A stretch of 64,000 nt of DNA from Oceanihabitans sediminis. Lineage in GTDB: Bacteria; Bacteroidota; Bacteroidia; Flavobacteriales; Flavobacteriaceae. A model generated the notes under the pieces. The model ran no database searches and had not been told where the DNA came from. It worked only from the letters and a program-made list of their open reading frames with translations. Of this stretch, positions 17,293 through 26,887 are shown in pieces (positions within the stretch are counted from its first letter, which is position 1; each line of letters starts with the position of its first letter). The stretch covers positions 124,001 to 188,000 of the forward strand of contig NZ_QPIG01000004.1 of assembly GCF_003337215.1 (NCBI RefSeq). The letters run 5' to 3'. The translations under genes and the position numbers were made by a program.

Positions 17293-19623
17293 ATGAAGAA
17301 TTTCCTTTTAATTATATGCTCCCTATCCTCTTATTTACTTTTCTCACAGAATATTCAAGTAGATAACACTACGCACAGTGCACAAGAGCTTATTGAAAAC
17401 ATTTTAATAAACAGTGACTGTATTAGCAATGTTACCGTTACAAATGTGGTTGGTGGTAACTTCGGAGATGCAGACACTAGCTTTGGTTATTTTGATGCTT
17501 CAGGAACTACATTCCCGATAGCAAGTGGATTGGTTTTAAGCACTGGTCGTTTGTCTAATGTTCCTGGACCCAATAATACTTTAAGTGACGATACTGCTAG
17601 TGGTTGGGGTGGTGACAGCGATTTAGAAACCGTTTTAAATGAAACCGACACACATAACGCTACTATAATCGAATTTGAATTTGAAGCCATTAGCGAACAA
17701 ATAAGCTTCAGGTATTTATTCGCATCTGAAGAATATCAAGAAGGAAACACAGCAACTTGTAGATATTCCGACCTATTTGGTTTTTTAATTCGACCTGCAG
17801 ACGCTTCTAACTATACAAATATTGCATTGGTTCCTAGCACACAAACTCCAGTAAAAGTTACAACAATTCACTCTGGAATTCCTGGTAGCTGCCCTCCTAT
17901 AAATGAAGAATACTTTGGAAGTTGGAACGGGTCAAATGCACCTATTAATTTTAATGGCCAAACAACAGTCTTAACTGCTAGTGCAGAAATTAGACCTCAT
18001 ACAACCTACCATGTTAAATTAGTTATAGCTGATCATGATAACTATAGATATGATTCTGCAGTGTTTTTAGAAGCTGGTAGTTTCACATCTAATATGGATC
18101 TTGGAGTAGATAGACTTTTAGCAAACAACAATCCCTTATGTGAAAACGAAACATTGGAACTATATGCGGTACAACAAGGTGCAACAGGTTATAATTGGTT
18201 TAAAGATGGTGTGCAAATTATAGGAGAAAATAATCCGACTTATACTATTGAAGAAGCTGGAACTTATAGTGTCGAAATCACCTATCCTTCTGCTTGTTTT
18301 ACTTCAGGGGAAATTACAGTAGAATATACTACAAACCCATTAGTAAATGATACCTCCCTTATACAATGCGACTTAGACCAAAACGGAATTACAACCTACA
18401 ATTTATTTGATGCAGCCCAGTCTTTAACAACAAATACACAAGACATTGTTACTAGTTTTCACCATTCTACCACACATGCAGAGGAAAACACAGATGCCAT
18501 TACAAACCCTACTTCTTTTGAAAACACTACTCCTCTACAAAAAGTTTATGCTAGAGTTGAAAATCAATACGGATGCCATAGCGTTGCAGAACTAACATTG
18601 GACATCTCTAATAATACAGTAAACATACCTCCTTTTGAAATTTGCGATAATTTCCCAGTAGATGGTTTTAGCGATTTTAATTTAAATGATTTACGTACAG
18701 AAATTGAAACACAAGTGCCTTCTGGTTCAAATATTGAATTTTATCTTTCTGAAGAAGATGCCTTAGAAGAGATAAATAGCATTAACGGAAACTTCACAAA
18801 TACAGTACAAGATTCACAAACTATTTTTGTCCTTATCACAAATAGTAGCGGCTGTTACGCCATAAGTACCGTATTACTTAAAACCTTGGAAACCCCTAAT
18901 CTTGAAGCCGATGAACAGCTAATATATTGTACAAGTACTTATCCCGAAACCATACAATTAAATGCCGGAATTACAAACGATTCTCCTGGGAACTACAATT
19001 ATGAGTGGGTACTTGATGGTGCTCCTATAGGATTCAATACATCAAATATCAACATTAACGAAACAGGGACCTATACAGTAACTGCTACACACAATAATAG
19101 CGGTTGTTCAGCCACTAGAAACATTAGCGTTTCCCCAATTGATGCTGCTGTTATTGAATCTGTTTCTGTAAATGGTTTAGCTCCTAATAATTCGGTTACT
19201 ATCACTGTTTCAGGTAATGGTGAATATGAATTCGCATTAGATAACCTTAACGGAAACTACCAAAACAATAATATATTCTACAATGTAGAAGCAGGTGAAC
19301 ATATCATTTATGTTAGAGAAAAGAAAGGATGCGGTATTACACCAAAAACCATAAATGTTTTAGGCTTCCCTTCATTCTTCACCCCTAACGGAGATAACTT
19401 TAATGACACTTGGATGCCTGTTGGTGTGGACCTAGAATTTAAAGCTACTATGACTATTCATGTTTTTGATAGATATGGTAAGCTTTTAAAACAACTAAGT
19501 CCAACTAGCAAAGGTTTTGATGGCACCTATAAAGAAAAAAAACTACCTGCTAGTGATTATTGGTATATAGTTACTTTTTCAGACGGGCAAACATATAAAG
19601 GTCATTTTTCTTTAAAAAGATAA
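17293..19623 (+). CDS. Secreted choice-of-anchor-L protein with two repeats and T9SS type B sorting domain
   Basis: The 776-residue protein is a shorter relative of the giant protein just upstream. It has a signal peptide (MKNFLLIICSLSSYLLFSQ), a choice-of-anchor L domain (about 35-270; GLVLSTGRLSN, LFASEEYQEGNTATCRYSD, GQTTVLTASA), an Ig-like segment (YNWFKDGVQIIGENN), two Cys-Asp repeats starting at residues 359 and 451, further Ig-like segments, and a type B sorting signal (FFTPNGDNFNDTWMP, FDRYGKLLKQL, FSLKR; about 691-776). It has its own promoter box. The shared N-terminal domain with different repeat counts points to duplication followed by repeat gain or loss. Confidence 0.85.
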   Translation: MKNFLLIICSLSSYLLFSQNIQVDNTTHSAQELIENILINSDCISNVTVTNVVGGNFGDADTSFGYFDASGTTFPIASGLVLSTGRLSNVPGPNNTLSDDTASGWGGDSDLETVLNETDTHNATIIEFEFEAISEQISFRYLFASEEYQEGNTATCRYSDLFGFLIRPADASNYTNIALVPSTQTPVKVTTIHSGIPGSCPPINEEYFGSWNGSNAPINFNGQTTVLTASAEIRPHTTYHVKLVIADHDNYRYDSAVFLEAGSFTSNMDLGVDRLLANNNPLCENETLELYAVQQGATGYNWFKDGVQIIGENNPTYTIEEAGTYSVEITYPSACFTSGEITVEYTTNPLVNDTSLIQCDLDQNGITTYNLFDAAQSLTTNTQDIVTSFHHSTTHAEENTDAITNPTSFENTTPLQKVYARVENQYGCHSVAELTLDISNNTVNIPPFEICDNFPVDGFSDFNLNDLRTEIETQVPSGSNIEFYLSEEDALEEINSINGNFTNTVQDSQTIFVLITNSSGCYAISTVLLKTLETPNLEADEQLIYCTSTYPETIQLNAGITNDSPGNYNYEWVLDGAPIGFNTSNININETGTYTVTATHNNSGCSATRNISVSPIDAAVIESVSVNGLAPNNSVTITVSGNGEYEFALDNLNGNYQNNNIFYNVEAGEHIIYVREKKGCGITPKTINVLGFPSFFTPNGDNFNDTWMPVGVDLEFKATMTIHVFDRYGKLLKQLSPTSKGFDGTYKEKKLPASDYWYIVTFSDGQTYKGHFSLKR
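18360..18890 (+). repeat. Two coding repeats with Cys-Asp acidic motif
   Basis: Cys codons at 18367 and 18643, 92 codons apart; motifs CDLDQNGITTYNL and CDNFPVDGFSDFNL. Same family as the repeats in the two larger neighbours. Confidence 0.7.
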
Positions 19624-19644
19624 GTATAGTAACATTCACTTAAC

Positions 19645-19674
19645 TTGAGGTTCATTAATTATTTTCTATTTTTG
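19645..19674 (+). promoter_or_regulatory. Full -33/-7 promoter of the TIG/LTD T9SS cargo gene
   Basis: TTG at 19645-19647, 19-base spacer, TATTTTTG at 19667-19674. This is the textbook Bacteroidota arrangement (TTG, about 19 bases, TAnnTTTG). The ATG at 19693 lies 18 bases downstream. The TTG is therefore a promoter element, not a start codon, although it is in frame with the gene. Confidence 0.75.
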
Positions 19675-19692
19675 TTAGCCAATTATTTTCCA

Positions 19693-22413
19693 ATGAAACA
19701 TCTTATACTAGTACCTACGTTTATATTTACACTTATTTGCTTCAATAATACATTTGCTAATACGAATGCAGATTTAAATTCAAAGAATAAAGCTACCACC
19801 TTGTGCCCAGCACCTGTGATTACTTCATTTTCTCCTGCTGAAGGGCCAGTAAACACATTAGTAACCATAACTGGAAGCAACTTTAATACTGCTAATACAC
19901 TACAGTTTAATGGTGTAAATGCAAATTTTACAATTATTAACGACACAGAAATAGCAGCTTATATTCCTAACGGACTTAACACAGATGCTACCATTTCTAT
20001 TGAAAGTACAGGAGGTTGCACAGGTACATCTGCTACAGATTTCACTTTACTTTCTACAGAATGTGCTACAGCAGATATTTATATTTCAGAAGTCTATGAT
20101 GCCTATAGTGGAAGTTATGCAGTTATAGAGCTTTATAACCCAACTAATTCTCCTGTTGTATTAGATACAGAATATACTATTGATCGTTATGGAGACATTG
20201 GCGACCCTACACCAAGTCACGTATATGATATTCAAGGAACAATACCTCCATTAGACACCTTTATTGTTATATTAGGAAGTGGGACTGATTGCCCCGCACT
20301 AACTCCAGATTTCAATGTTGCCACAGGGATTAATGACAACGATGAATTAAGATTATTAAAAAACGGAACACTTATAGATATTGTGCATTCTCCTAACGAA
20401 AGAGGGTATTCCATAATTAGAAATCCAAACGCAACAATACCACAAACAACATTTAATGCTAGTGATTGGTCTATAAGTTCTAATGAAGATTGTAGTGATT
20501 TAGACTCACACACAGCAGATCCAATACCTGATAACACCCCTACAATTACACACCCTACATCACAAACAATTTGTGAAAATGCATCGGCTAGTTTTTCAGC
20601 TTCCGAAAGTTCTGGCACCTTTTCCTATCAATGGAAATATCTTGATGCATCAGGAAACTGGGTAAATATTACCAATAACACAAATTATTCCGGAGCACAA
20701 ACTAGCACACTTACAGTAACTAATGCTCCAGCTAATTTTAATGGTAATCAGTACTACTGTGAAATTACTTCGCCTTCTTGTACCTTAGTTTCAGACGCTG
20801 CGCAACTAACTGTTACCCCAACTCCTCCTGTAGATACAATTCCTAATCAAACAGTTTGTACCAACTATACCTTACCAAACTTAACAAGTGGAAATTATTA
20901 TACAGCTACAAATGCTGGTGGCACTCCCTTATTCGCTGGAGAGAATATAACTACTAGCCAAACCATATATATCTATAACGAAGTAGGAACAGCTCCAGAC
21001 ACCTGCTCAAATGAAAGCAGCTTTACAGTTACAGTAAATACAACGCCACCTGTTGACACATTAGGAAATCAATCGGTTTGTACTAGCTACACTTTAGTAC
21101 CTTTAACAAATGGTAATTATTTCACTGCAACTAACGGAGGTGGAACCCCTCTATTTCCTGGAGATGTAATAAATACAACACAAACCATTTATATTTACAA
21201 CGAAGCAGGAACGGCTCCGAATACTTGTTCTAACGAAAGTAACTTTACCATAACGGTAGGTGGAAACCCTCCTGTAGACACACTGCCAAATCAAACGGTT
21301 TGTACCAGTTATACCTTACCAACTCTAACTAACGGAAATTATTATACAGCTACTAATGCTGGAGGAATGCCCTTATTCGCAGGAGAGACTATAACTACTA
21401 GCCAAACTATATACATCTATAATGAAGTAGGTACAGCTCCAGACACCTGCTCAAATGAAAGCAGCTTTACAGTTACAGTAAATTCAACGCCACCTGTTGA
21501 CACATTAGGAAATCAAACAGTGTGTACTAGCTACACTTTAGAACCTTTAACAAATGGTAATTATTTCACTGCCACCAACGGAGGTGGAACCCCGCTATTT
21601 GCTGGAGATTTAGTAAATACAACACAAACCATTTATATCTACAACGAAACAGGAACTGCCCCGAATACTTGTTCTAACGAAAGCAACTTTACCGTTACTG
21701 TAGATGGAAATCCGCCTGTAGACACACTGCCAAGTCAAACGACTTGTACCAGCTTTACATTACCAAATTTAACAAATGGAAATTACTATACGGCAACTAA
21801 TGCTGGAGGAACACCCTTATTCGCTGGAGAGACTATAACTACAAACCAAACCATATACATCTATAACGAAGTAGGTACAGCTCCTAATAACTGTTCTAAT
21901 GAAACTAGTTTCGATATTACTATATTACCTGCTACAGATTTCAGCCTAGACAATTCAAATATTACAATCGTAGACAACACGCTTACGGTTCATATGGCAG
22001 ATACCTCTATAAACTATACTTATTTTATAGATAACGGTGTAGCACAAAGCAACCCTGTTTTCAATAATATTTCTATTGGTAATCATATGTTATTTGTTCA
22101 AGACGAAAATGCTTGTGTTATCAAATCCATTCCTTTTACTATAGAAGGTGTAGAAGGAATTCATATTCCATTATTCTTCACGCCAAATGGAGATACCATT
22201 AATGATGTTTGGCAGATAACCGACTCACAAAACAGCATTAAAGAAATTCTAATTTTTGACAGATACGGAAAACTGCTAAAACAAGTTTCGCCAAGTTTAA
22301 AATTTTGGGACGGCACCTATAGAGGACATCTAATGGAATCTAATGATTATTGGTACTTAATTACCTTACATTCTGGAAAAAAATATAAAGGTCATTTTAG
22401 CCTAAAACGATAA
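19693..22413 (+). CDS. Secreted IPT/TIG, lamin-tail and repeat protein with T9SS type B sorting domain
   Basis: The 906-residue protein starts at ATG 19693 (MKHLILVPTFIFTLICFNN, signal peptide ending near ANTNA). Domain order: IPT/TIG (about 40-120; PVITSFSPAEGPVNTLVTIT), lamin-tail-like domain (about 125-270; ADIYISEVYDAYSGSYAVIE), Ig-like domain (about 280-375; TFSYQWKYLDASGNW), five 74-residue repeats (377-746), a short Ig-like segment, and a type B sorting domain (FFTPNGDTINDVWQI, FDRYGKLLKQV, FSLKR). Last of the five cargo genes. The upstream promoter is unusually clear. Likely an extracellular adhesive or matrix protein (inference from architecture). Confidence 0.85.
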   Translation: MKHLILVPTFIFTLICFNNTFANTNADLNSKNKATTLCPAPVITSFSPAEGPVNTLVTITGSNFNTANTLQFNGVNANFTIINDTEIAAYIPNGLNTDATISIESTGGCTGTSATDFTLLSTECATADIYISEVYDAYSGSYAVIELYNPTNSPVVLDTEYTIDRYGDIGDPTPSHVYDIQGTIPPLDTFIVILGSGTDCPALTPDFNVATGINDNDELRLLKNGTLIDIVHSPNERGYSIIRNPNATIPQTTFNASDWSISSNEDCSDLDSHTADPIPDNTPTITHPTSQTICENASASFSASESSGTFSYQWKYLDASGNWVNITNNTNYSGAQTSTLTVTNAPANFNGNQYYCEITSPSCTLVSDAAQLTVTPTPPVDTIPNQTVCTNYTLPNLTSGNYYTATNAGGTPLFAGENITTSQTIYIYNEVGTAPDTCSNESSFTVTVNTTPPVDTLGNQSVCTSYTLVPLTNGNYFTATNGGGTPLFPGDVINTTQTIYIYNEAGTAPNTCSNESNFTITVGGNPPVDTLPNQTVCTSYTLPTLTNGNYYTATNAGGMPLFAGETITTSQTIYIYNEVGTAPDTCSNESSFTVTVNSTPPVDTLGNQTVCTSYTLEPLTNGNYFTATNGGGTPLFAGDLVNTTQTIYIYNETGTAPNTCSNESNFTVTVDGNPPVDTLPSQTTCTSFTLPNLTNGNYYTATNAGGTPLFAGETITTNQTIYIYNEVGTAPNNCSNETSFDITILPATDFSLDNSNITIVDNTLTVHMADTSINYTYFIDNGVAQSNPVFNNISIGNHMLFVQDENACVIKSIPFTIEGVEGIHIPLFFTPNGDTINDVWQITDSQNSIKEILIFDRYGKLLKQVSPSLKFWDGTYRGHLMESNDYWYLITLHSGKKYKGHFSLKR
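20824..21933 (+). repeat. Five tandem 222-bp coding repeats in an A-B-A-B-A order
   Basis: Units start at 20824, 21046, 21268, 21490 and 21712. Each encodes 74 residues beginning PPVDT and containing a TNGNYYTATN-type and an IYIYNE-type motif. Units 1, 3 and 5 share TNAGG and EVGTAP; units 2 and 4 share LGNQ, TNGGG and NTTQ. So the higher-order unit is 444 bp. All units keep exactly the same length. Confidence 0.92.
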
Positions 22414-22440
22414 AAACCTATTCAAATATAATTTTTAATA

Positions 22441-22473
22441 GGGAGTTTCTGTTTAATATAAACAGATACTCCC
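22441..22473. other. Long hairpin between the last T9SS cargo gene and uvrB
   Basis: GGGAGTTTCTGTTT (22441-22454) pairs with AAACAGATACTCCC (22460-22473) with one mismatch and a 5-base loop. No T-run follows on the plus strand, so it is not a standard terminator. It could be a transcript 3' end or a transcript-stabilising structure. Confidence 0.55.
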
Positions 22474-22570
22474 CATTGGATTCATTATTTTCAAATAGGA
22501 AAAATATCTGTTAGATATTCAGTAAATTAGCAAAACAAAATACTTCTATCTAAGCCGGAGATAAAAAAGC

Positions 22571-24574
22571 ATGAAATTCAAAATACATTCCGAATTCAAA
22601 CCTACAGGGGATCAGCCAACAGCTATAAATAAGCTGGTTTCTGGTATAGACTCTGGGGATAAATACCAAACATTACTTGGGGTAACAGGTTCTGGAAAAA
22701 CCTTTACAGTTGCAAATGTCATTGAAGAAGTGCAACGTCCAACCTTAGTCCTTGCACATAATAAAACATTAGCAGCACAATTATACAGTGAGTTTAAACA
22801 GTTTTTCCCTGAAAACGCTGTGGAGTATTTTGTTTCTTACTATGATTATTACCAACCGGAAGCATATATACCAACTTCGGGAGTATATATTGAAAAAGAT
22901 TTATCTATTAATGAGGAAATAGAAAAAATGCGACTTAGCACTACTTCTTCCCTACTTTCTGGAAGAAGAGATGTCGTAGTTATTGCTTCGGTTTCTTGCT
23001 TATATGGTATTGGTAATCCGGTAGAATTTCAAAAAAACGTTATCACACTTAAGCGCGATCAAGTTATTTCACGAACAAAATTACTGCATCAATTAGTACA
23101 GAGTTTATATTCTCGTACGGAAGCAGATTTCAATCATGGTAATTTCAGAATAAAAGGAGATACGGTTGATATTTTCCCTAGCTATGCAGATGATGCTTTT
23201 AGAATACACTTTTTTGGCGATGAAATTGAAGATATAGAATCTTTTGATATTCAAACCAATCAAGTGATTGAAAAATATGACATTCTTACTATTTATCCAG
23301 CAAACATGTTTGTAACATCTCCAGATGTTTTACAAGGTGCTATTAAAAATATTCAGGACGATTTAGTAAAACAATATGATTATTTTAAAGAAATAGGAAA
23401 ACATCTAGAAGCGAAACGCTTGAAAGAAAGAACAGAATTTGACTTAGAAATGATTCGTGAATTAGGTTATTGCTCTGGTATTGAAAACTACTCTAGGTAT
23501 TTAGATGGAAGACAGCCAGGGACAAGGCCTTTCTGCCTGCTAGATTATTTTCCTGAGGATTTTTTAATGGTAGTAGATGAAAGTCACGTAACCATCTCTC
23601 AAGTACATGCTATGTATGGTGGTGACAGAAGCAGAAAAGAAAACTTAGTAGAATACGGTTTTAGACTTCCTGCTGCTATGGACAATAGACCATTAAAGTT
23701 TGAAGAATTTGAAGCACTACAAAACCAAGTAATATATGTAAGTGCCACTCCAGCCGATTATGAATTAGAAAAATCAGATGGGGTTTATGTAGAACAAGTT
23801 ATTCGACCTACAGGTTTATTAGATCCAGTGATTGAAGTTAGACCTAGTTTAAACCAAATTGATGATTTAATTGAAGAAATTCAACTCCGTGTAGAAAAAG
23901 ACGAAAGAACTTTAGTTACTACACTTACCAAACGTATGGCCGAAGAGCTAACTAAATATTTAAGCCGAATTCAAATTCGCGTGCGTTATATTCACAGTGA
24001 TGTAGATACTTTAGAGCGTGTAGAAATCATGCAAGATTTACGAAAAGGGCTTTTTGATGTATTAGTTGGGGTGAATTTACTTCGTGAGGGACTAGACTTA
24101 CCTGAAGTATCTCTAGTTGCTATTTTAGATGCCGATAAAGAAGGTTTTTTACGTTCTGCAAGGTCTTTAACTCAAACAGTAGGAAGAGCTGCTAGAAACC
24201 TCAACGGTAAAGCAATCATGTATGCAGATAAAATAACCAAAAGCATGCAAAAAACTATAGATGAAACAGAATACCGTCGTGAAAAACAAATTGCTTATAA
24301 CACCAAAAATAATATCACACCTACGGCACTAAACAAAAGCCTAGATAATGTGTTATCAAAGAATTCAGTAAGTACCTATAGTTATGAATTGGAAGCGGCA
24401 AAAGCTGCAGAGCCTGAAAGTGAATATTTATCGAAAGGAGAATTAGAAAAGAAAATTCGAGAAAAACGCAAGGTAATGGAGCAAGCTGCAAAAGCACTAG
24501 ACTTTATTGTAGCAGCAAAACTACGCGATGAAATCAAAGCGTATCAAGAAAAATTAGAAGCACTAAAAGTCTAA
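22571..24574 (+). CDS. uvrB: Excinuclease ABC subunit B
   Basis: Damage-verifying helicase-like subunit of nucleotide excision repair. The 667-residue length is typical. It has Walker [11 protein letters not shown] (about 38-47), the beta-hairpin [12 protein letters not shown] that inserts into DNA, the DESH motif in [35 protein letters not shown] and QTVGRAARN of helicase domain 2, and a C-terminal UVR domain ([17 protein letters not shown]) for UvrA/UvrC contact. Its TAA overlaps the stop codon of the convergent TerB-like gene by four bases. No good TAnnTTTG box is seen upstream, so its promoter is undefined. Confidence 0.97.
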   Translation: MKFKIHSEFKPTGDQPTAINKLVSGIDSGDKYQTLLGVTGSGKTFTVANVIEEVQRPTLVLAHNKTLAAQLYSEFKQFFPENAVEYFVSYYDYYQPEAYIPTSGVYIEKDLSINEEIEKMRLSTTSSLLSGRRDVVVIASVSCLYGIGNPVEFQKNVITLKRDQVISRTKLLHQLVQSLYSRTEADFNHGNFRIKGDTVDIFPSYADDAFRIHFFGDEIEDIESFDIQTNQVIEKYDILTIYPANMFVTSPDVLQGAIKNIQDDLVKQYDYFKEIGKHLEAKRLKERTEFDLEMIRELGYCSGIENYSRYLDGRQPGTRPFCLLDYFPEDFLMVVDESHVTISQVHAMYGGDRSRKENLVEYGFRLPAAMDNRPLKFEEFEALQNQVIYVSATPADYELEKSDGVYVEQVIRPTGLLDPVIEVRPSLNQIDDLIEEIQLRVEKDERTLVTTLTKRMAEELTKYLSRIQIRVRYIHSDVDTLERVEIMQDLRKGLFDVLVGVNLLREGLDLPEVSLVAILDADKEGFLRSARSLTQTVGRAARNLNGKAIMYADKITKSMQKTIDETEYRREKQIAYNTKNNITPTALNKSLDNVLSKNSVSTYSYELEAAKAAEPESEYLSKGELEKKIREKRKVMEQAAKALDFIVAAKLRDEIKAYQEKLEALKV

Positions 24575-24972
24575 TTGTATTGTACTTTAAAAACATCAAT
24601 CAATACTTCTGCAGGAACTATTTTATCTGGAAAACCTTCCATTAAAAACAAAACCTTAGAAATAGACTCTTGAGATAACCCGGTTTTAATTCCGAAATTA
24701 TAAAGCTTAGCAAGCTCTTCGCTAGTAATTTCACCATCTTGACTCATTAACAAAACCAACCTGTGAAATTGAACAATTCGCTCGCTATGCGATTGCAAAT
24801 GCGTATAACTAACTGGATGCTGAATGAGATAATCAAAATCTTCTCGTGAAATTTTTAATTGCTGTGCAACTTCAAACAAAAAATGATATTCCATATTCTT
24901 CATATCATTATCACCTTTGGCAATGGCAATCATTTCAGATAGGAGGCATAATTTTTCGAAACGGTTTATCAT
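24571..24972 (-). CDS. TerB-like protein convergent with uvrB
   Basis: The 133-residue all-helical protein ([21 protein letters not shown], then [18 protein letters not shown] with an acidic TerB-like turn) looks like the TerB/co-chaperone-like family. Proteins of this kind next to uvrB in flavobacteria are sometimes carried along under a uvrB-related name, but this one has no nuclease or helicase feature. It lacks a signal peptide and is likely cytoplasmic. A weak TAACTTTA box (minus strand, 24999-25006) lies upstream. No tellurite genes are nearby, so resistance is not implied. Function unknown. Confidence 0.65.
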   Translation of the reverse strand: MINRFEKLCLLSEMIAIAKGDNDMKNMEYHFLFEVAQQLKISREDFDYLIQHPVSYTHLQSHSERIVQFHRLVLLMSQDGEITSEELAKLYNFGIKTGLSQESISKVLFLMEGFPDKIVPAEVLIDVFKVQYN

Positions 24973-25208
24973 GAGGAAAAAGGATTAATTAAACTTAGTA
25001 AAGTTAGAAAAAAGGACACATCTATAATCATTGATAAATTGTATCTTGTCGAAAATTTAAGGTTATTTCATAGTTTTTATATTAATTTTATAGTTTTACA
25101 CCAAAAAAAACGAACACAAACAACTAAAAATCAAGTATTTAAAAACCGCATTTTTTTTTACAAGAAAAATAAATACTCCATATATTACAGTTTAAAACTG
25201 CATTAAAA

Positions 25209-25469
25209 ATGACAAACAACGATATTTTCAAAAAACTTAGAGTAGCTCACAAACTTAGAGACGAGGACATTATTAAAATTTTAGCTTTAGTAGATTTTAG
25301 GATTGGAAAAAGCGAATTAAATGCTTTTTTCAGAAAAGAAGATCACCCAAAATACATGGAATGCGGCGATCAGATTTTAAGAAACTTTTTAAACGGTTTA
25401 GTAATTCACCTTCGTGGTCCTATGCCTAAAAAAGGAGAGAAAAAGTCAAGTACTCCAGAAAAGAAATAA
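25209..25469 (+). CDS. Small single-copy DUF1456 (YehS-like) protein
   Basis: The 86-residue protein begins MTNNDIFKKLRVAHKLRDED and has KILALVDFRIGKSELNAFFR and ILRNFLNGLVIHLRG, the DUF1456 signature. The enterobacterial YehS has two such units (about 156 residues); this one has a single unit plus a short lysine-rich tail. It ends before a strong terminator shared with sucC. Upstream, CAGTTTAAAACTG (25188-25200) is a perfect 13-base palindrome ending 8 bases before the ATG, which could be an operator. Function unknown; the lysine-rich tail might bind nucleic acid (inference). Confidence 0.75.
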   Translation: MTNNDIFKKLRVAHKLRDEDIIKILALVDFRIGKSELNAFFRKEDHPKYMECGDQILRNFLNGLVIHLRGPMPKKGEKKSSTPEKK

Positions 25470-25494
25470 TGATTATCCTTTATAAGGGAAACAA

Positions 25495-25524
25495 AAAAAG
25501 AGCAACTATAAAGTTGCTCTTTTT
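25495..25524. terminator. Bidirectional terminator between the DUF1456 gene and sucC
   Basis: AAAAAGAGCAACT (25495-25507) and AGTTGCTCTTTTT (25512-25524) form a 13-bp stem with a 4-base loop, with A and T runs on each side, so it can work in both directions. Confidence 0.88.
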
Positions 25525-25566
25525 TATGAAACCAAAATTGGTTTTATATATCTAAAGTTAAGTATA

Positions 25567-26757
25567 TTAAGATAATACTTGTTGTACTTTATCTGCTGCT
25601 TCTTGGAATTCTGTAGCACTCATTACATCTAATCCAGAATTATCAATTAATTCTTTAGCAATGTCTGCATTTGTTCCTTGTAAACGTACAATGATTGGTA
25701 CATTAATAGTTCCCATGTTTTTGTAAGCATCAATTACCCCTTGAGCAACTCTGTCACAACGTACAATTCCACCAAAGATATTAATTAAAATAGCTTTTAC
25801 ATTAGGATCTTTTAAGATAATATGGAATGCCGCTTCAACACGTGCAGCATCTGCAGTACCACCAACATCTAAGAAGTTAGCTGGCTCTCCACCTGCTTGT
25901 TTAATTAAATCCATTGTTGCCATTGCAAGTCCAGCACCGTTAACCATACATCCAACGTTTCCGTCAAGATCTACATAGTTAAGTCCTAACTCTCCAGCTT
26001 CCACTTCAATTGGGTTTTCTTCACGTAAATCACGTAAAGCAGCTAAATCTTTATGTCTGAATAATGCGTTATCATCTAAAGATACTTTAGCATCTACAGC
26101 CATTATTTTAGAATCACTAGTTTTTAAAACTGGGTTGATTTCAAATAATGAAGAATCAGACTCTACATATGCTGTATATAAAGCAGAAACGAATTTTGTC
26201 ATTTCTTTAAAAGCTACACCAGATAAACCTAAGTTAAAGGCAATTCGTCTAGCTTGAAAAGGCATTAATCCTACTGCTGGATCTACTTCTTCATGAAAAA
26301 TTAAATGCGGAGTTTCCTCTGCTACAGTTTCGATATCCATTCCACCTTCTGTAGAATACATAATCATATTTTTACCTGTTCCTCTGTTTAAAAGTACAGA
26401 CATATAGTATTCTTCTGGTTCAGAATCTCCAGGGTAATACACATCTTCAGCAACTAATACTTGATGTACACGTTTACCTTCAGCAGAAGTTTGCGGTGTT
26501 ACCAAATCCATTCCAATGATTTGTCCTGCAATTTCTTGAACTTGCTCTAAGTTTTTAGCAAGTTTTACTCCTCCACCTTTTCCGCGTCCACCAGCATGCA
26601 CCTGTGCTTTAATTACGTGCCAACCTGTTCCAGTTTCTTCCGTTAATTTTTTTGCTGCAGTAACTGCTTCTTCAGCTGTTTGAGCTACAATTCCTCTTTG
26701 AATGCGTACTCCAAAACTGCTTAATAGTTCTTTTCCTTGATATTCGTGTAAATTCAT
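25567..26757 (-). CDS. sucC: Succinate--CoA ligase (ADP-forming) subunit beta
   Basis: TCA-cycle enzyme that makes ATP from succinyl-CoA, in the cytoplasm as an alpha-beta complex. The 396 residues have the ATP-grasp N-terminus ([17 protein letters not shown]), the nucleotide-binding [19 protein letters not shown], the metal-binding [10 protein letters not shown], and the C-terminal CoA-ligase domain with [21 protein letters not shown] and [10 protein letters not shown]. The partner sucD is not next to it, a common arrangement in flavobacteria. It is a single-gene unit with a well-formed promoter upstream and a hairpin downstream. Confidence 0.97.
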   Translation of the reverse strand: MNLHEYQGKELLSSFGVRIQRGIVAQTAEEAVTAAKKLTEETGTGWHVIKAQVHAGGRGKGGGVKLAKNLEQVQEIAGQIIGMDLVTPQTSAEGKRVHQVLVAEDVYYPGDSEPEEYYMSVLLNRGTGKNMIMYSTEGGMDIETVAEETPHLIFHEEVDPAVGLMPFQARRIAFNLGLSGVAFKEMTKFVSALYTAYVESDSSLFEINPVLKTSDSKIMAVDAKVSLDDNALFRHKDLAALRDLREENPIEVEAGELGLNYVDLDGNVGCMVNGAGLAMATMDLIKQAGGEPANFLDVGGTADAARVEAAFHIILKDPNVKAILINIFGGIVRCDRVAQGVIDAYKNMGTINVPIIVRLQGTNADIAKELIDNSGLDVMSATEFQEAADKVQQVLS

Positions 26758-26819
26758 CTGTTTAAAACATAAAATTTTAGCTCTTCTTCGCTTTAAGCTC
26801 CAAAGAATTTATAATGGTA

Positions 26820-26850
26820 CAAAAGTAAGCAACCTATTGGTTTTAAGCAA
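26820..26850 (-). promoter_or_regulatory. sucC promoter
   Basis: Minus-strand TTG (26848-26850), 20-base spacer and TACTTTTG (26820-26827). The 5' untranslated leader would be about 55-60 bases. Confidence 0.7.
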
Positions 26851-26887
26851 TAATTTTTAAGATGTTTCTTGGAACTTTTAAATATGC

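Noticed and set aside
20232-20618. 128-codon minus-strand frame in the TIG/LTD protein gene
   Set aside because: Shadow of a repeat-rich secreted protein; the plus-strand frame has clear domains.
20824-21933. Regular repeats considered as a CRISPR array
   Set aside because: Repeat unit is 222 bp, has no spacers and is fully coding in one frame.
24571-24972. TerB-like gene taken as part of a tellurite-resistance island
   Set aside because: No other ter genes in the window; gene is a lone neighbour of uvrB.
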